Assembly: GCF_900103585.1 (NCBI RefSeq)
Contig: NZ_FNHV01000006.1
Span: forward strand, 310,001-374,000
From: Streptomyces sp. cf386
Lineage (GTDB): Bacteria > Actinomycetota > Actinomycetes > Streptomycetales > Streptomycetaceae
DNA: 64,000 bases
Reading direction: 5' to 3'
Shown: positions 1 to 8,527 of the stretch, in pieces
Position numbering within the stretch: the first letter of the stretch is position 1
How the letters are laid out: each line of letters starts with the position of its first letter
Position numbers and translations under genes: made by a program
The notes under the pieces: model-generated
What the model saw: only the letters and a program-made list of their open reading frames with translations
Told to the model about the DNA's origin: nothing
Databases searched by the model: none

Positions 1-669
1 GGTGAGGACCTTGATGGCCTCGGTGACCTGGATGGAGCCGATGGACGCGCACAGCACGCCCAGGACACCGCCCTCGGCGCAGGAGGGGACCATGCCCGGC
101 GGCGGGGGCTCCGGGTAGAGGCAGCGGTAGCAGGGGCCGTGCTCGGACCAGAAGACGGAGGCCTGACCGTCGAAGCGGTAGATCGAGCCCCACACGTACG
201 GCTTGTTCAGCAGCACGCAGGCGTCGTTGACCAGGTAGCGGGTCGCGAAGTTGTCCGTGCCGTCGACGATCAGGTCGTACTGGCTGAAGATGTCCATCAC
301 GTTGTCGGCCTCGAGCCGCTCCTCGTGAAGGATCACGTTCACGTACGGGTTGATGCCGAGGACGGAGTCACGGGCGGACTCGGCCTTGGAGCGGCCGATG
401 TCGGCCTGGCTGTGGATGATCTGGCGCTGCAGGTTCGACTCGTCGACCTCGTCGAACTCCACGATGCCGAGCGTGCCGACGCCCGCGGCGGCCAGGTACA
501 TCAGCGCCGGCGAGCCCAGGCCGCCGGCGCCCACAGCCAGCACCTTGGCGTTCTTCAGCCGCTTCTGCCCGTCCATCCCGACATCGGGGATGATCAGGTG
601 GCGGGAGTACCTGCGAACCTCGTCTACGGTGAGCTCGGGGGCCGGCTCGACCAGGGGTGGCAGCGACAC
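1..669 (-). CDS. moeZ: MoeZ-type adenylyltransferase/sulfurtransferase (3' end beyond window)
   Basis: This is the N-terminal 223 residues of a ThiF/MoeB-family enzyme. Such enzymes adenylate the C-terminal glycine of small sulfur-carrier proteins; in actinobacteria MoeZ also carries a C-terminal rhodanese domain, which would lie outside the window and is not seen. Visible are the nucleotide loop GAGGLGSP near residue 47, the following EFDEVDESNLQRQ segment, the catalytic-region DGTDNFATR stretch and a CYRC zinc pair. The start is GTG with GGAG six bases upstream. It appears to end its own unit: the neighbouring operon is on the same strand but 63 bp upstream. The family is certain; the MoeZ rather than MoeB assignment rests on actinobacterial precedent. 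Confidence 0.88.
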   Translation of the reverse strand, partial: MSLPPLVEPAPELTVDEVRRYSRHLIIPDVGMDGQKRLKNAKVLAVGAGGLGSPALMYLAAAGVGTLGIVEFDEVDESNLQRQIIHSQADIGRSKAESARDSVLGINPYVNVILHEERLEADNVMDIFSQYDLIVDGTDNFATRYLVNDACVLLNKPYVWGSIYRFDGQASVFWSEHGPCYRCLYPEPPPPGMVPSCAEGGVLGVLCASIGSIQVTEAIKVLT

Positions 670-732
670 GGGGACTCCGTTGGTCGGTCGATCACTACAT
701 TTGTTCTCTCCGTAACAGTGCCATGGCCTTTT

Positions 733-1512
733 TCATTCCGAGACACCTGTTCCGATCCGCGAGACGATTTCGTCCCAGTAGCCGGGCAGGGTCTCCCAGG
801 GGTCGCTGCGTCCGCCGCGGTCCGTGCGGTCGGTGAACCAGATCGTCGAGGCGCCCTGCCAGCGGGCGATACGCAGTGCCTCGTCGAGATGGCCGAGGGG
901 CACACCGTGGACGAAGTGGCAGAAGCGGTCGGGCGGGTAGTCGGCCGTCCACTCCGCCACCTGCGACCAGCGGTAGTCGCTCCACGAGCCCCGGAAGGTG
1001 ACCAGTTGGTCGGCGCACTCGGCGTATCCGGGGTGCGGGTGGGTGCCGTGGCCGAGGACGATGTGGGCCTTGTCACGCAGCGCACGGAGCGAGGTGGCCG
1101 TGCGGCGGATCTCGGGCAGCGCGGCGCTGTCGGTCGGGCAGCGGTCCAGGAGGAAGCCTTCGACCCGGTACCAGTCGAGGTACCGGTGCGCCTCGGAGAT
1201 CACCTCCCCGAAGGCACGCGCGCCGGAGGCCGTGCCGAGATGCGCCGTGCCGAGCCGTGCCGTGTCGAGATGGCCGAGGACACGGACTCCCGCGGTGCGG
1301 AGCCGTTCGACGGCCTGCAGACAGTGAGAGTCGGGGCGGGCACCGGGGCCGTCGGCGACGTTCAGGACGACCCACTGCACCGGAGTGCCGGGACGGGTGA
1401 GTTCGCCCCACTCGGTGGGGGCGAGAAGGGGGTGTGCGTAGCCGGGGATGCCGAGGCCGGTGCGGAGGTCTGTGCTCGATGCGGTCGGTGTGGTGCCGGT
1501 CAGATACGGCAT
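733..1512 (-). CDS. spherulation-specific family 4 (spherulin-4) protein
   Basis: A 259-aa protein resembling spherulin-4. The N-terminal part has the typical GIPGYAHP..W pattern followed by VVLNVADGPG, and a later GFLLDR segment sits where the family carries an acidic active-site region. The fungal homologue Sph3 (GH135) is an endo-alpha-1,4-N-acetylgalactosaminidase; activity here is inferred only. I see no signal peptide, which is unexpected for a polysaccharide hydrolase, and an Arg follows the Asp where I recall an Asp-Glu pair. Its start overlaps the epimerase gene by 13 bp, making it the last gene of an operon that begins with a PelF-type glycosyltransferase. Confidence 0.75.
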   Translation of the reverse strand: MPYLTGTTPTASSTDLRTGLGIPGYAHPLLAPTEWGELTRPGTPVQWVVLNVADGPGARPDSHCLQAVERLRTAGVRVLGHLDTARLGTAHLGTASGARAFGEVISEAHRYLDWYRVEGFLLDRCPTDSAALPEIRRTATSLRALRDKAHIVLGHGTHPHPGYAECADQLVTFRGSWSDYRWSQVAEWTADYPPDRFCHFVHGVPLGHLDEALRIARWQGASTIWFTDRTDRGGRSDPWETLPGYWDEIVSRIGTGVSE

Positions 1513-2495
1513 GCCGCCTCCATCCAGATGTCACCGAGTGACTCTTCGAGGTTGATGCGGGGGCGCCAGCCGAGCCGGTCGCGGGCGGTGCGCACATCGG
1601 CCTGCTGCCAGCTGCCGCAGCCGTCCGGGTACGGGTACGCGGCCGGGGAGGCGTGTCCCGGATGGGCCGCCTGTCCCACATGGGACATGTGGTCCGAGTC
1701 GCCGCGCGGGTGGCCGATGGTGGGCCGCAACGGGCCGGGCGGGCCGTCGAGTTCATGGAGGGCGCCGCCGTATCCGGCCACCCGGGCGAGGACCGCGGCG
1801 GCGTCGCGGAGGCGGACGGCGCGGCCGGAGCCGATGTTGATGACGCCCTGCGCCGCGGAGAGCGAGGCGGCGTGCACGGCGCGAGCCACATCGCGGACGT
1901 CGATGAAGTCGCGCTGGGCGCCGAGGCCGGTGAGTTTGAGCTCGCCGTCGCCGGACTGCATGGCGCGACGCATGGCCTCGGCGAGGCGGCCGAGAGGGGA
2001 GCCGGCGGGGGTGCCGGGGCCTGCGGGTGAGAAGACCCTCAGGACCACGGCGTCCAGGCCGGAGCCCAGGACCAGTTCGGTGGCGGCGAGTTTGCTGACG
2101 CCGTACGGGCCGCCGGGGCGGGGGACGGAGTCCTCGGCCGTGGAGGAACCGGGCTGGCTCGGGCCGTACTCGGCGCCGCAGCCGATCTGGACGAGGCGGG
2201 CACCGCAGCCGCTGCGCCGCAGGGCCTCGCAGACGGTGGCGACGGCGACGGTGTTGTGGCGGGTGAGTTCGCGGGCACCGCCTCGGGTGGCGCCGGCGCA
2301 GTTGATGACGACACCGGGGTGGACCGCGTCGAGGAAGCGGGTGAGGGCGCCGGGACTGCCGGACGCGAGGTCGAAGCGGACGTCGGCGTCGTCGCCGCGG
2401 CCCAGCGCGGTGAGTTGGACCGCGGGGTCGGCGAGGAGGCGGTCGGCCACGAAGCGGCCTAGGTAGCCGTTGGCTCCGATCAGCAGGACTCTCAT
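1500..2495 (-). CDS. NAD-dependent epimerase/dehydratase
   Basis: A 331-aa extended short-chain dehydrogenase/reductase. The N-terminal Rossmann motif GANGYLG is at residues 8-14. The YGVSK catalytic Tyr-x-x-x-Lys is near residue 130, preceded by the GAEYGPSQPG region. Sugar-nucleotide epimerases of this type interconvert UDP-Glc/UDP-Gal or the N-acetyl forms; the substrate cannot be read from sequence. It lies between a membrane-protein gene and the spherulin-4 gene. The ATG overlaps the stop of a 16-codon ORF in an ATGA arrangement, and a GGGAG lies seven bases upstream, so it could be translated independently or by coupling. Confidence 0.82.
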   Translation of the reverse strand: MRVLLIGANGYLGRFVADRLLADPAVQLTALGRGDDADVRFDLASGSPGALTRFLDAVHPGVVINCAGATRGGARELTRHNTVAVATVCEALRRSGCGARLVQIGCGAEYGPSQPGSSTAEDSVPRPGGPYGVSKLAATELVLGSGLDAVVLRVFSPAGPGTPAGSPLGRLAEAMRRAMQSGDGELKLTGLGAQRDFIDVRDVARAVHAASLSAAQGVINIGSGRAVRLRDAAAVLARVAGYGGALHELDGPPGPLRPTIGHPRGDSDHMSHVGQAAHPGHASPAAYPYPDGCGSWQQADVRTARDRLGWRPRINLEESLGDIWMEAACRI

Positions 2496-2542
2496 CGGGC
2501 GGCTCCCGTGGCCGAGGGGTGGTCGGGTCGGGAGGTGATCAT
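2492..2542 (-). CDS. possible 16-aa leader ORF coupled to the epimerase gene
   Basis: An ATG-started reading frame of 16 codons plus stop follows an AAGGAG ribosome site six bases upstream. It ends with an ATGA overlap into the epimerase start. The 139-bp gap between the membrane-protein stop and the epimerase contains nothing else recognisable. It could be a translational-coupling leader or a chance frame: it is too short for codon statistics and matches no family I know. Confidence 0.35.
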   Translation of the reverse strand: MITSRPDHPSATGAAR

Positions 2543-2634
2543 TTGGGGTTCTCCTTCACATGCTTCAGGGAGAGGGACTTCAGGAAGGGGCACTTCGGCG
2601 CGCGTGTGGGCGCCTGGTGGGGCTTGCCGGCGCG

Positions 2635-3960
2635 TCACCACGGCTGGTCCTGCGTTGCGTGTGCCGACGCCCTCGTGAGGGTGCGTGTGGCGTGGAGCAG
2701 GAGGGCCAGCGCGCCCGCACCGCAGGCGATGGTGGGGACGGCGACCGGACCCCATGTGTCGATCAGGGCCTGTACGGGGGTTGCCAGCCAGCCGCAGCCC
2801 GGGAGGCGGGCCGCGAAGAGGGCGGCCAGGGCCGTTGCCTCGGCTGAGGCCGCGGCCGTGAGGACGAGTGCGGGGGCGTGCGTGAAGCCGTGGGTGGTGA
2901 GGAGGCGGGCGAGGAACAGGAGGGCGCCCAGGGTGAGGCTCTGGAGGTAGGCGGCCGGCTCGTCCAGGACGGTGGCGGTCAGGGCCAGCAGGGCTGTCAG
3001 AGCGCCGAGATAGAGGGCGAAGGTGCCAAGGAGCAGGGGCTTTGCGGAGGTTGCGAACTCCTCCAGGGCTCGGCTGGCCGACAGTTTGCGGCGGGCCCGT
3101 ACGGCGAAGAGGTGGGCGCACCAGGCCGCGGGGGCGCAGGAGAGGGTGAGAGCCAGGACGGGGGCGGTGGCGAGGGGCCAGGGACCGTCGGCGGTGCCGG
3201 TGGGGAGGGTGTCGGGGCCTCCGGTGGCGGCTGCGCGAAGGAGCCCGTCGCCCAGGAGGGAGTAGGCGATGAGCCAGGAGGTGCGGGTGGCCGTCGGGTT
3301 CGTGCGGTCCGTGGCGGCGAGCGGGCCCCGGGCCAGGGCCGCGCGCAGGGCGAGGGCCACGGCGAGGGCCCCCACGGCGGCCGCGATCAGGCGGGACTGG
3401 CCGTGGGTGAGGTGCAGGGCGGTCATGGCTGCCGCGCACGAGGCTCCGGGGAGGAGGGTGAGCAGAAGCCAGTCGGCGCGGGCGCGGGGGGTGATCAGGG
3501 GCGGGACGCCGGTCGATGTCTCGGCGTCTCGGGGCACTCGGGCGTACATCTCCTCCGCCAGGGAGAAGACGTCCCGGTGCAGGAAGCGTGCGGCGGTGCG
3601 GTCGGTGACGCCGTGGGCTTCGAGGCCCGCCGCGATCTCCAGGGGATCCACCGCGCGTTCGCACAGTTCGCGGTGGCGGTGCATCAGCGCCTTCACGGGG
3701 TCGGCGCCGGTCCTGCGGGTGGGGGCCGGTCGAGAACCGGCGCCGGTTGGCTCAGGGGCGGTGGTGGAGCGCTTGCCGGCGCCGGCGACGGCTGCCTCCC
3801 TGGCCGTGAAGGACCCGTCGGCTCCGGCGGCATCGGGGTGCGTATCGGCTCCGTCTTCGCGTGTGTGCGGCTCTGCTCCGAGCCACTCCCCCGACCGTTC
3901 GTCCCATGCTCCGGGGCTGGTCGGGACCCCTGGGCGGTCCAGTCCTCCGAGGCCGCTCAT
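2635..3960 (-). CDS. polytopic membrane protein of a glycosyltransferase operon
   Basis: A 441-aa protein with about 150 soluble N-terminal residues, low complexity at first and then a conserved-looking helical segment (DPLEIAAGLEAHGV...RFLHRDVFSLAEEMYARVPR). About eight hydrophobic membrane segments follow, from residue ~165 to ~430. It overlaps the upstream glycosyltransferase by 4 bp (ATGA), so the two are translationally coupled. No known domain is certain. PelG-type exporters have about twelve membrane segments and a different start, so I do not call it PelG. Being co-made with a cytosolic polymerising glycosyltransferase suggests a partner or export role; that is inference. Confidence 0.7.
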   Translation of the reverse strand: MSGLGGLDRPGVPTSPGAWDERSGEWLGAEPHTREDGADTHPDAAGADGSFTAREAAVAGAGKRSTTAPEPTGAGSRPAPTRRTGADPVKALMHRHRELCERAVDPLEIAAGLEAHGVTDRTAARFLHRDVFSLAEEMYARVPRDAETSTGVPPLITPRARADWLLLTLLPGASCAAAMTALHLTHGQSRLIAAAVGALAVALALRAALARGPLAATDRTNPTATRTSWLIAYSLLGDGLLRAAATGGPDTLPTGTADGPWPLATAPVLALTLSCAPAAWCAHLFAVRARRKLSASRALEEFATSAKPLLLGTFALYLGALTALLALTATVLDEPAAYLQSLTLGALLFLARLLTTHGFTHAPALVLTAAASAEATALAALFAARLPGCGWLATPVQALIDTWGPVAVPTIACGAGALALLLHATRTLTRASAHATQDQPW

Positions 3961-5675
3961 CGCGCTCCCTCCGTGGCGGGCAGCGCGGTGGCGCGTACGG
4001 GGGCTGCCGTCGGGCGGGCCGGGCCGCCGCGAGCCACCAGGCGTGTCGGGCGCTCGGTCCAGCGGCCGGGGACGTGGGCCTCGGCGGGGACGGCGAAGGG
4101 CAGGGGGGCTCCGGCCTCGTCCAGGACGACTCGGCGGACCGGTGTGCGTGAGACGATCTCCAGGTAAATGCCGTGAAATGCCGTGATGTTCTGCTCGACG
4201 GTGAACAGTTCGAGCGCACGCGCGCGTGCGGCCGCGCCCAGGCGCTCACGGCGCTCGGGGTCACGCAACAGCGCCACGCAGGCCTCAGCGAGCGCCCGTG
4301 GGTTGCGCGGCGGTACGACGAGACCGGTGCCACCGATGACCTCCACCACCGCGCCGACGTCGGTGGACACCGTCGCGCGACCGCAGAGCATGGCCTCGAC
4401 CAGCCCGATCGGGAAACCCTCGACGACGCTGGACAGGACGGTCACGGCGCCCGAGGCGTGGGCGTCGGCGAGGGCCGGGATCTCCGGGCCGCCGATCTCC
4501 TCGAAGGAGACGGGGTTGTCGCCGACCCTGTGCGGGCCCTCCGCCTCGTCGGGGAAGAGCTGTGCGGCCAGCGCCTTGCAGTGTCCGAGGTAGGCGGCGC
4601 CCTCGGGGCCCGAGGGGCCGGCCGAAGTGCCGACGATCCGCAGGCGGGTCTTCGGCTCCTCCTTGCGGACCTCCGCGAAGGCGTGGAGCAACGACACCAG
4701 ATCCTTGGCGGGTTCGACCCGGCCGACCCAGACGAGCGTGTCCGGGTCCGCGCACTCCGGAGCCTCGCCGACCTCCGCGAAACGGGTGGCGTCCATGCCG
4801 GGGTAGACCGTGCGGAGCTTCTCGCGGTCGGCGCCGCAGCGCTCCTGCCAGCGGCGGGCGTGGCCGTTGCCGGGGGTGATGAGGGTGGCCCGGGCGTAGG
4901 TCTCGGCGGCGAGCCTGCCGTGGAAGGCGGCGAGCAGGGCGCGTACGGCGGGCGAGGACCCGCCTGCGGCCAGGTAGTGCGTGCGGAGCCGGACGCCGTA
5001 CTCGGTCAGCAGCAGCGGTACGTCGCAGAAGTGGTGGGCGAGCAGGCCGGGCAGGGCCGCCGAGCCGCCGGACGCGGCGTGGCAGAGATCGACCGAGCCC
5101 AGGCCGTCGTCCTCGTACCAGTCGAGCGAGAGGGGGCGCAGGGCACGTTCCACCTGCGCGGTGACGGCCAGCAGATCGGGTACGCGCGCCTCACGCGCCG
5201 CACTCAGCGCACCGCGCGCTCGACAGGCGCGCTCCAGGGCGCGTACGGCGGCTTCGGAGCGGAGCGCTCCCACCAACCCACCCTCGTCGCGGGCAAGTTC
5301 GGCGAGTGCGTACAGCGCGTTGCCGAAACGGTCCGCCTCAGTGGCCGACGCGTCCTCGCAGACCCCGGAACCCCCCATGGCGCCGCCGGCACAGAGCACG
5401 GCCACCAACTCGCCGTAGCACTCGGCGAACCGTCGGCGTGCGCGCCGCCCGTAGACCACCCCGTCGTCCTCGGCCGTCCACAAGGGCGCCGTACGCACCC
5501 TGCCGACCTGCGGTGGCAGCGGGACCCAGCCCTCGGCCTCCTGGCGCTCGCTGCGGCTGAGCGCGTAGATGTCGAACTCGTGCTGCCCGAGCCCGCGCAC
5601 GAGCCGGTCGCACCAGAGCCTGGCGTCACCGCTCACATACGGATAGCCACCCTCCGCAATCAGTCCGATGCGCAC
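3957..5675 (-). CDS. pelF-like: PelF-type family 4 glycosyltransferase
   Basis: A 572-aa GT4 enzyme with an N-terminal DUF3492-like region. The opening IAEGGYPYVSGDARLW corresponds to the EGTYPYVxGGVSxW signature of PelF proteins. The C-terminal half has the GT-B donor-binding hallmarks WVGRVEPAKD, LRIVGT and EGFPIGLVEAM (the E-x7-E motif). PelF is the cytosolic UDP-sugar-dependent polymerase of the Pel exopolysaccharide. The GTG start has GGGGGTG upstream. It is the first gene of the four-gene minus-strand operon ending at 733. The 228 bp upstream show no clear promoter to my eye and separate it from the ABC transporter genes. Confidence 0.85.
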   Translation of the reverse strand: MRIGLIAEGGYPYVSGDARLWCDRLVRGLGQHEFDIYALSRSERQEAEGWVPLPPQVGRVRTAPLWTAEDDGVVYGRRARRRFAECYGELVAVLCAGGAMGGSGVCEDASATEADRFGNALYALAELARDEGGLVGALRSEAAVRALERACRARGALSAAREARVPDLLAVTAQVERALRPLSLDWYEDDGLGSVDLCHAASGGSAALPGLLAHHFCDVPLLLTEYGVRLRTHYLAAGGSSPAVRALLAAFHGRLAAETYARATLITPGNGHARRWQERCGADREKLRTVYPGMDATRFAEVGEAPECADPDTLVWVGRVEPAKDLVSLLHAFAEVRKEEPKTRLRIVGTSAGPSGPEGAAYLGHCKALAAQLFPDEAEGPHRVGDNPVSFEEIGGPEIPALADAHASGAVTVLSSVVEGFPIGLVEAMLCGRATVSTDVGAVVEVIGGTGLVVPPRNPRALAEACVALLRDPERRERLGAAARARALELFTVEQNITAFHGIYLEIVSRTPVRRVVLDEAGAPLPFAVPAEAHVPGRWTERPTRLVARGGPARPTAAPVRATALPATEGAR

Positions 5676-5903
5676 GAGTACACCCCCGATCTCCCATAAG
5701 GGAGCCGCCGTTCCCCCGGCGGCTCAAGCGGGACGAACGTAAGCGGACAAGGCGGTGGCGCGACGGACGGTTGTCCATCGCGCCACCAAAAGGGGTGAAC
5801 GGTCGTAACTTTCCCGTGCGGGTCGCGTTCCGTCGCGCTAGGAGATCAAACGCGCACGGATCGTCACACATGAACGGCGGTCACCCAGGACCGGCCCGGA
5901 CGG

Positions 5904-7532
5904 TCACACCACGGCCAACTCCCGTCGCGCGGCCCGCCGCTGGGCCGCGATCCGCGGGTCGAGCGCGGGTACGGCGGCCAGGAGCTGCTTGGTGTACGGG
6001 TCCTGCGGGCTGTCGTACACCTCGTCCGCGGGCCCCTCCTCGACGATCCGCCCGCGCCGCATCACCGCGACCCGGTCGCTGACCTGGCGTACGACGGCAA
6101 GGTCGTGCGCGACGAAGACGAGCGCGAGTCCGAGTTCACGCTGCAACTCGCCGAGCAGGGCGACCACCTGGGCCTGGGTGGTGACGTCGAGCGCGGAGAC
6201 GGGCTCGTCGCAGACGATGAGGCGCGGCTCGGCCGCGAGTGCCCGCGCGATGCCCACGCGCTGACGCTGGCCTCCGCTGAACTCGTGCGGGTAGCGGTCG
6301 AAGTGCGCCGGTTCGAGCCCCACACGCTCCAGCAGTTCCCGCACACGCCCCCGGATGCGCCCGTCGTCGAGCTCCCCACGCGCGCGGAGCGGGTCGGCGA
6401 TCGACTCGCCCACGCTGCGGCGCGGGTTGAGGGAGGAGACGGGGTCCTGGAAGACCATCTGCACCGCGGGATTCACGCCCACGCGCGCGTGGCCGTCGTA
6501 ACGGACCTCTCCCGCCGTCGGCTCCAGAAGGCCGACCAGCATGCGTCCCAGCGTCGTCTTGCCGCTGCCGCTCTCCCCCACGATCCCGAGGGTCTCGCCG
6601 CGGTGGATCGTCAGCGACACGTCGTCCACCGCCGCGAACGCCCGCTTCCCGCGCCCGAATTCACGCCGGAGGCCGCTCGCTTCCAGGACGACGTCCGTAG
6701 GCCCCTCGCCCGGCCCGGAGACGGCGCGAGGTGCATCCACACGCGGAACCGCGCCGAGCAGCTCGCGCGTGTACGGCTGGGCGGGCGCCCCCAGTACGTC
6801 GGCGACCGGCCCGTGCTCCACCGCCCGCCCGTGCCGCATCACCAGCACCTCGTCGACGCTCTCGGCGGCGACGCCGACATCGTGCGTGACGAGGAGGAGC
6901 CCCATGCCGGTCTCCTCGCGCAGCCTGTGCAGCAGGTCGAGGATCTGGGCCTGGACGGTCACGTCGAGCGCGGTCGTCGGCTCGTCGGCGATGAGCAGGT
7001 CGGGCTCGCAGGCCAGCGCCATGGCGATGAGGGCACGCTGGCGCATGCCGCCGCTGAACTCGTGCGGGCGCGAACGGGATCGCCGTACGGCGTCCGGAAT
7101 GCCGACCCGGTCCAGTACCTCGACGGCACGCGCGCGTGCCGTTCGCCGGGACACGCGCGCGTGCACGCGGTACACCTCGGCGATCTGGTCGCCGATGGCG
7201 TAGTACGGGTCGAGGGACGACAGCGGGTCCTGGAAGACCATCGCCGCCTTCCCGCCGCGCAGCCGCCGCAGCGCCTCCTCCGGCGCCTTCTGTACGTCGA
7301 CGCCCGCCACGTCGATCGCACCGCCTACCCGCGCACCCGTGCCCCGGTGCAGCCCCAGCAGGGCCGAGGCGACCGTGGACTTGCCGGAGCCGGACTCGCC
7401 GACGAGGGCGAGGGCGGCGCCGCGCTCCAGCCGGAAGGTGAGGCCGTCGACGGCGCGCAGGAACCCGAACTCGACCGTCAGGTCGGTCACTTCGACGAGG
7501 CTCCCGGAAGAAGCCTTCCCGGCGTCGCTCAT
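5904..7532 (-). CDS. oligopeptide ABC importer, fused double ATPase (DppD-DppF type)
   Basis: A 542-aa protein containing two complete ABC ATPase domains. Each has Walker A (GESGSGKST and GESGSGKTT), a signature (SGGMRQR and SGGQRQR) and Walker B with DEPTTALD or DEPVSALD. It powers peptide or nickel-type uptake with the two permeases upstream. The start ATG at 7532 overlaps the permease stop (ATGA); a longer frame running to 8534 is out of frame with the permease gene and is rejected. Many relatives encode the two ATPases separately, so this is a fusion. It is the last gene of the operon starting near 11.5 kb. Confidence 0.92.
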   Translation of the reverse strand: MSDAGKASSGSLVEVTDLTVEFGFLRAVDGLTFRLERGAALALVGESGSGKSTVASALLGLHRGTGARVGGAIDVAGVDVQKAPEEALRRLRGGKAAMVFQDPLSSLDPYYAIGDQIAEVYRVHARVSRRTARARAVEVLDRVGIPDAVRRSRSRPHEFSGGMRQRALIAMALACEPDLLIADEPTTALDVTVQAQILDLLHRLREETGMGLLLVTHDVGVAAESVDEVLVMRHGRAVEHGPVADVLGAPAQPYTRELLGAVPRVDAPRAVSGPGEGPTDVVLEASGLRREFGRGKRAFAAVDDVSLTIHRGETLGIVGESGSGKTTLGRMLVGLLEPTAGEVRYDGHARVGVNPAVQMVFQDPVSSLNPRRSVGESIADPLRARGELDDGRIRGRVRELLERVGLEPAHFDRYPHEFSGGQRQRVGIARALAAEPRLIVCDEPVSALDVTTQAQVVALLGELQRELGLALVFVAHDLAVVRQVSDRVAVMRRGRIVEEGPADEVYDSPQDPYTKQLLAAVPALDPRIAAQRRAARRELAVV

Positions 7533-8527
7533 ACCAGCACCACCCGTCGGTCGGCCACCGCGTACAGGACGTCCGCGACGGCGCCCGCGAGGACCACGAA
7601 GAAGCCGGTCACCAGGACCATGCCGACGACCACCGGCAGGTCGACGACCTTGACCGCCTCGACCATCTCCTGGCCGATGCCGGGCAGGCCGAACAGCGTC
7701 TCGGTGAGCACGGCCCCGCCGAACAGCACGCCGATGTTGTTGGCGTTCACGGCGATGAGCGGGGCCACCGCGCCGCGCAGGGCGTGCCGCCAGATGATCG
7801 CCCGCTCCCCGACGCCGTAGGCCCGGAAGGTGCGCACATGGTCCTCGGCGAGGGTCTCCAGCATCGAGGCCCGGGTCAGTCGGGCGTATGTCGCGGACTC
7901 GATGAGCGCGAGGGACAGCCAGGGCAGCAGGAGGTTCCAGGCCCACTGTTCGGGGTCGTCGGTGAAGGCGACGTACTGCGGGAAGGGCAGCAGCTCCAAC
8001 TGGCCGCAGACGACGATCATCAGCACGAGGCCGATGACGAAGACGGGCGTGGACATGCCCGCGAGGGTGAGCGTGGTCAGCAGCCGCTCGGTGAGCCGGC
8101 CGCGTCGCCACACCGACAGCACGCCGGTACCGACGCCGATGACCAGCCACAGCACCATGGCGCCGAGCGCGAGCGAGGCCGTGACCGGCAGCTTCGCCAG
8201 GATCAGCGACGTGACCTGCTGGTCGCTCTGGTACGACAGCCCGAGGCAGGGCGCCGAGCAGTGCTGGACCGAGGTGCCGGTGGAGTAGTCCTGGCCGACG
8301 AGGAGGCCCTGCAGGAAGTGCCAGTAGCGCGTGTACAGCGGGTCGTCGAGGTGCAGTTGCTCGGCGACCTGCTGCACCTGGGCCGGCGAGCAGCGCGGGC
8401 CGCAGGTGATCTGGGCGACGTTGCCGGGGGTGACGTAGAAGACGACGTAGATGACCACGGAGAGGGCGAGGAGGGTGACCACGGCGCCGACGGCGCGACG
8501 CAGGACGAAGCCGGCGAATCCGCTCAC
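7529..8527 (-). CDS. oligopeptide ABC transporter permease (DppB type)
   Basis: A 332-aa inner-membrane permease. The N-terminal FVLRRAVGAVVTLLALSVVIYVVFYVTPG segment is typical of DppB/OppB, and an EAA-like loop (RTFRAYGVGERAIIWRHALRGAVAPL) near residue 230 contacts the ATPase. Six membrane segments are apparent. A periplasm-facing loop carries several Cys residues (CGPRCS, QHCSAPC), which is unusual compared with proteobacterial relatives. It overlaps both neighbours by 4 bp, so the transporter subunits are translationally coupled. Confidence 0.92.
   Translation of the reverse strand: MSGFAGFVLRRAVGAVVTLLALSVVIYVVFYVTPGNVAQITCGPRCSPAQVQQVAEQLHLDDPLYTRYWHFLQGLLVGQDYSTGTSVQHCSAPCLGLSYQSDQQVTSLILAKLPVTASLALGAMVLWLVIGVGTGVLSVWRRGRLTERLLTTLTLAGMSTPVFVIGLVLMIVVCGQLELLPFPQYVAFTDDPEQWAWNLLLPWLSLALIESATYARLTRASMLETLAEDHVRTFRAYGVGERAIIWRHALRGAVAPLIAVNANNIGVLFGGAVLTETLFGLPGIGQEMVEAVKVVDLPVVVGMVLVTGFFVVLAGAVADVLYAVADRRVVLV

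Noticed and set aside
139..2466. 775-codon plus-strand frame at the window start
   Set aside because: It runs antisense to three well-supported genes and has no family signature; typical shadow frame in high-GC DNA.
733..5675. Antibiotic (secondary-metabolite) gene cluster
   Set aside because: Glycosyltransferase and epimerase occur without any scaffold synthase, export or resistance genes; the window has no PKS, NRPS, terpene or RiPP core genes.
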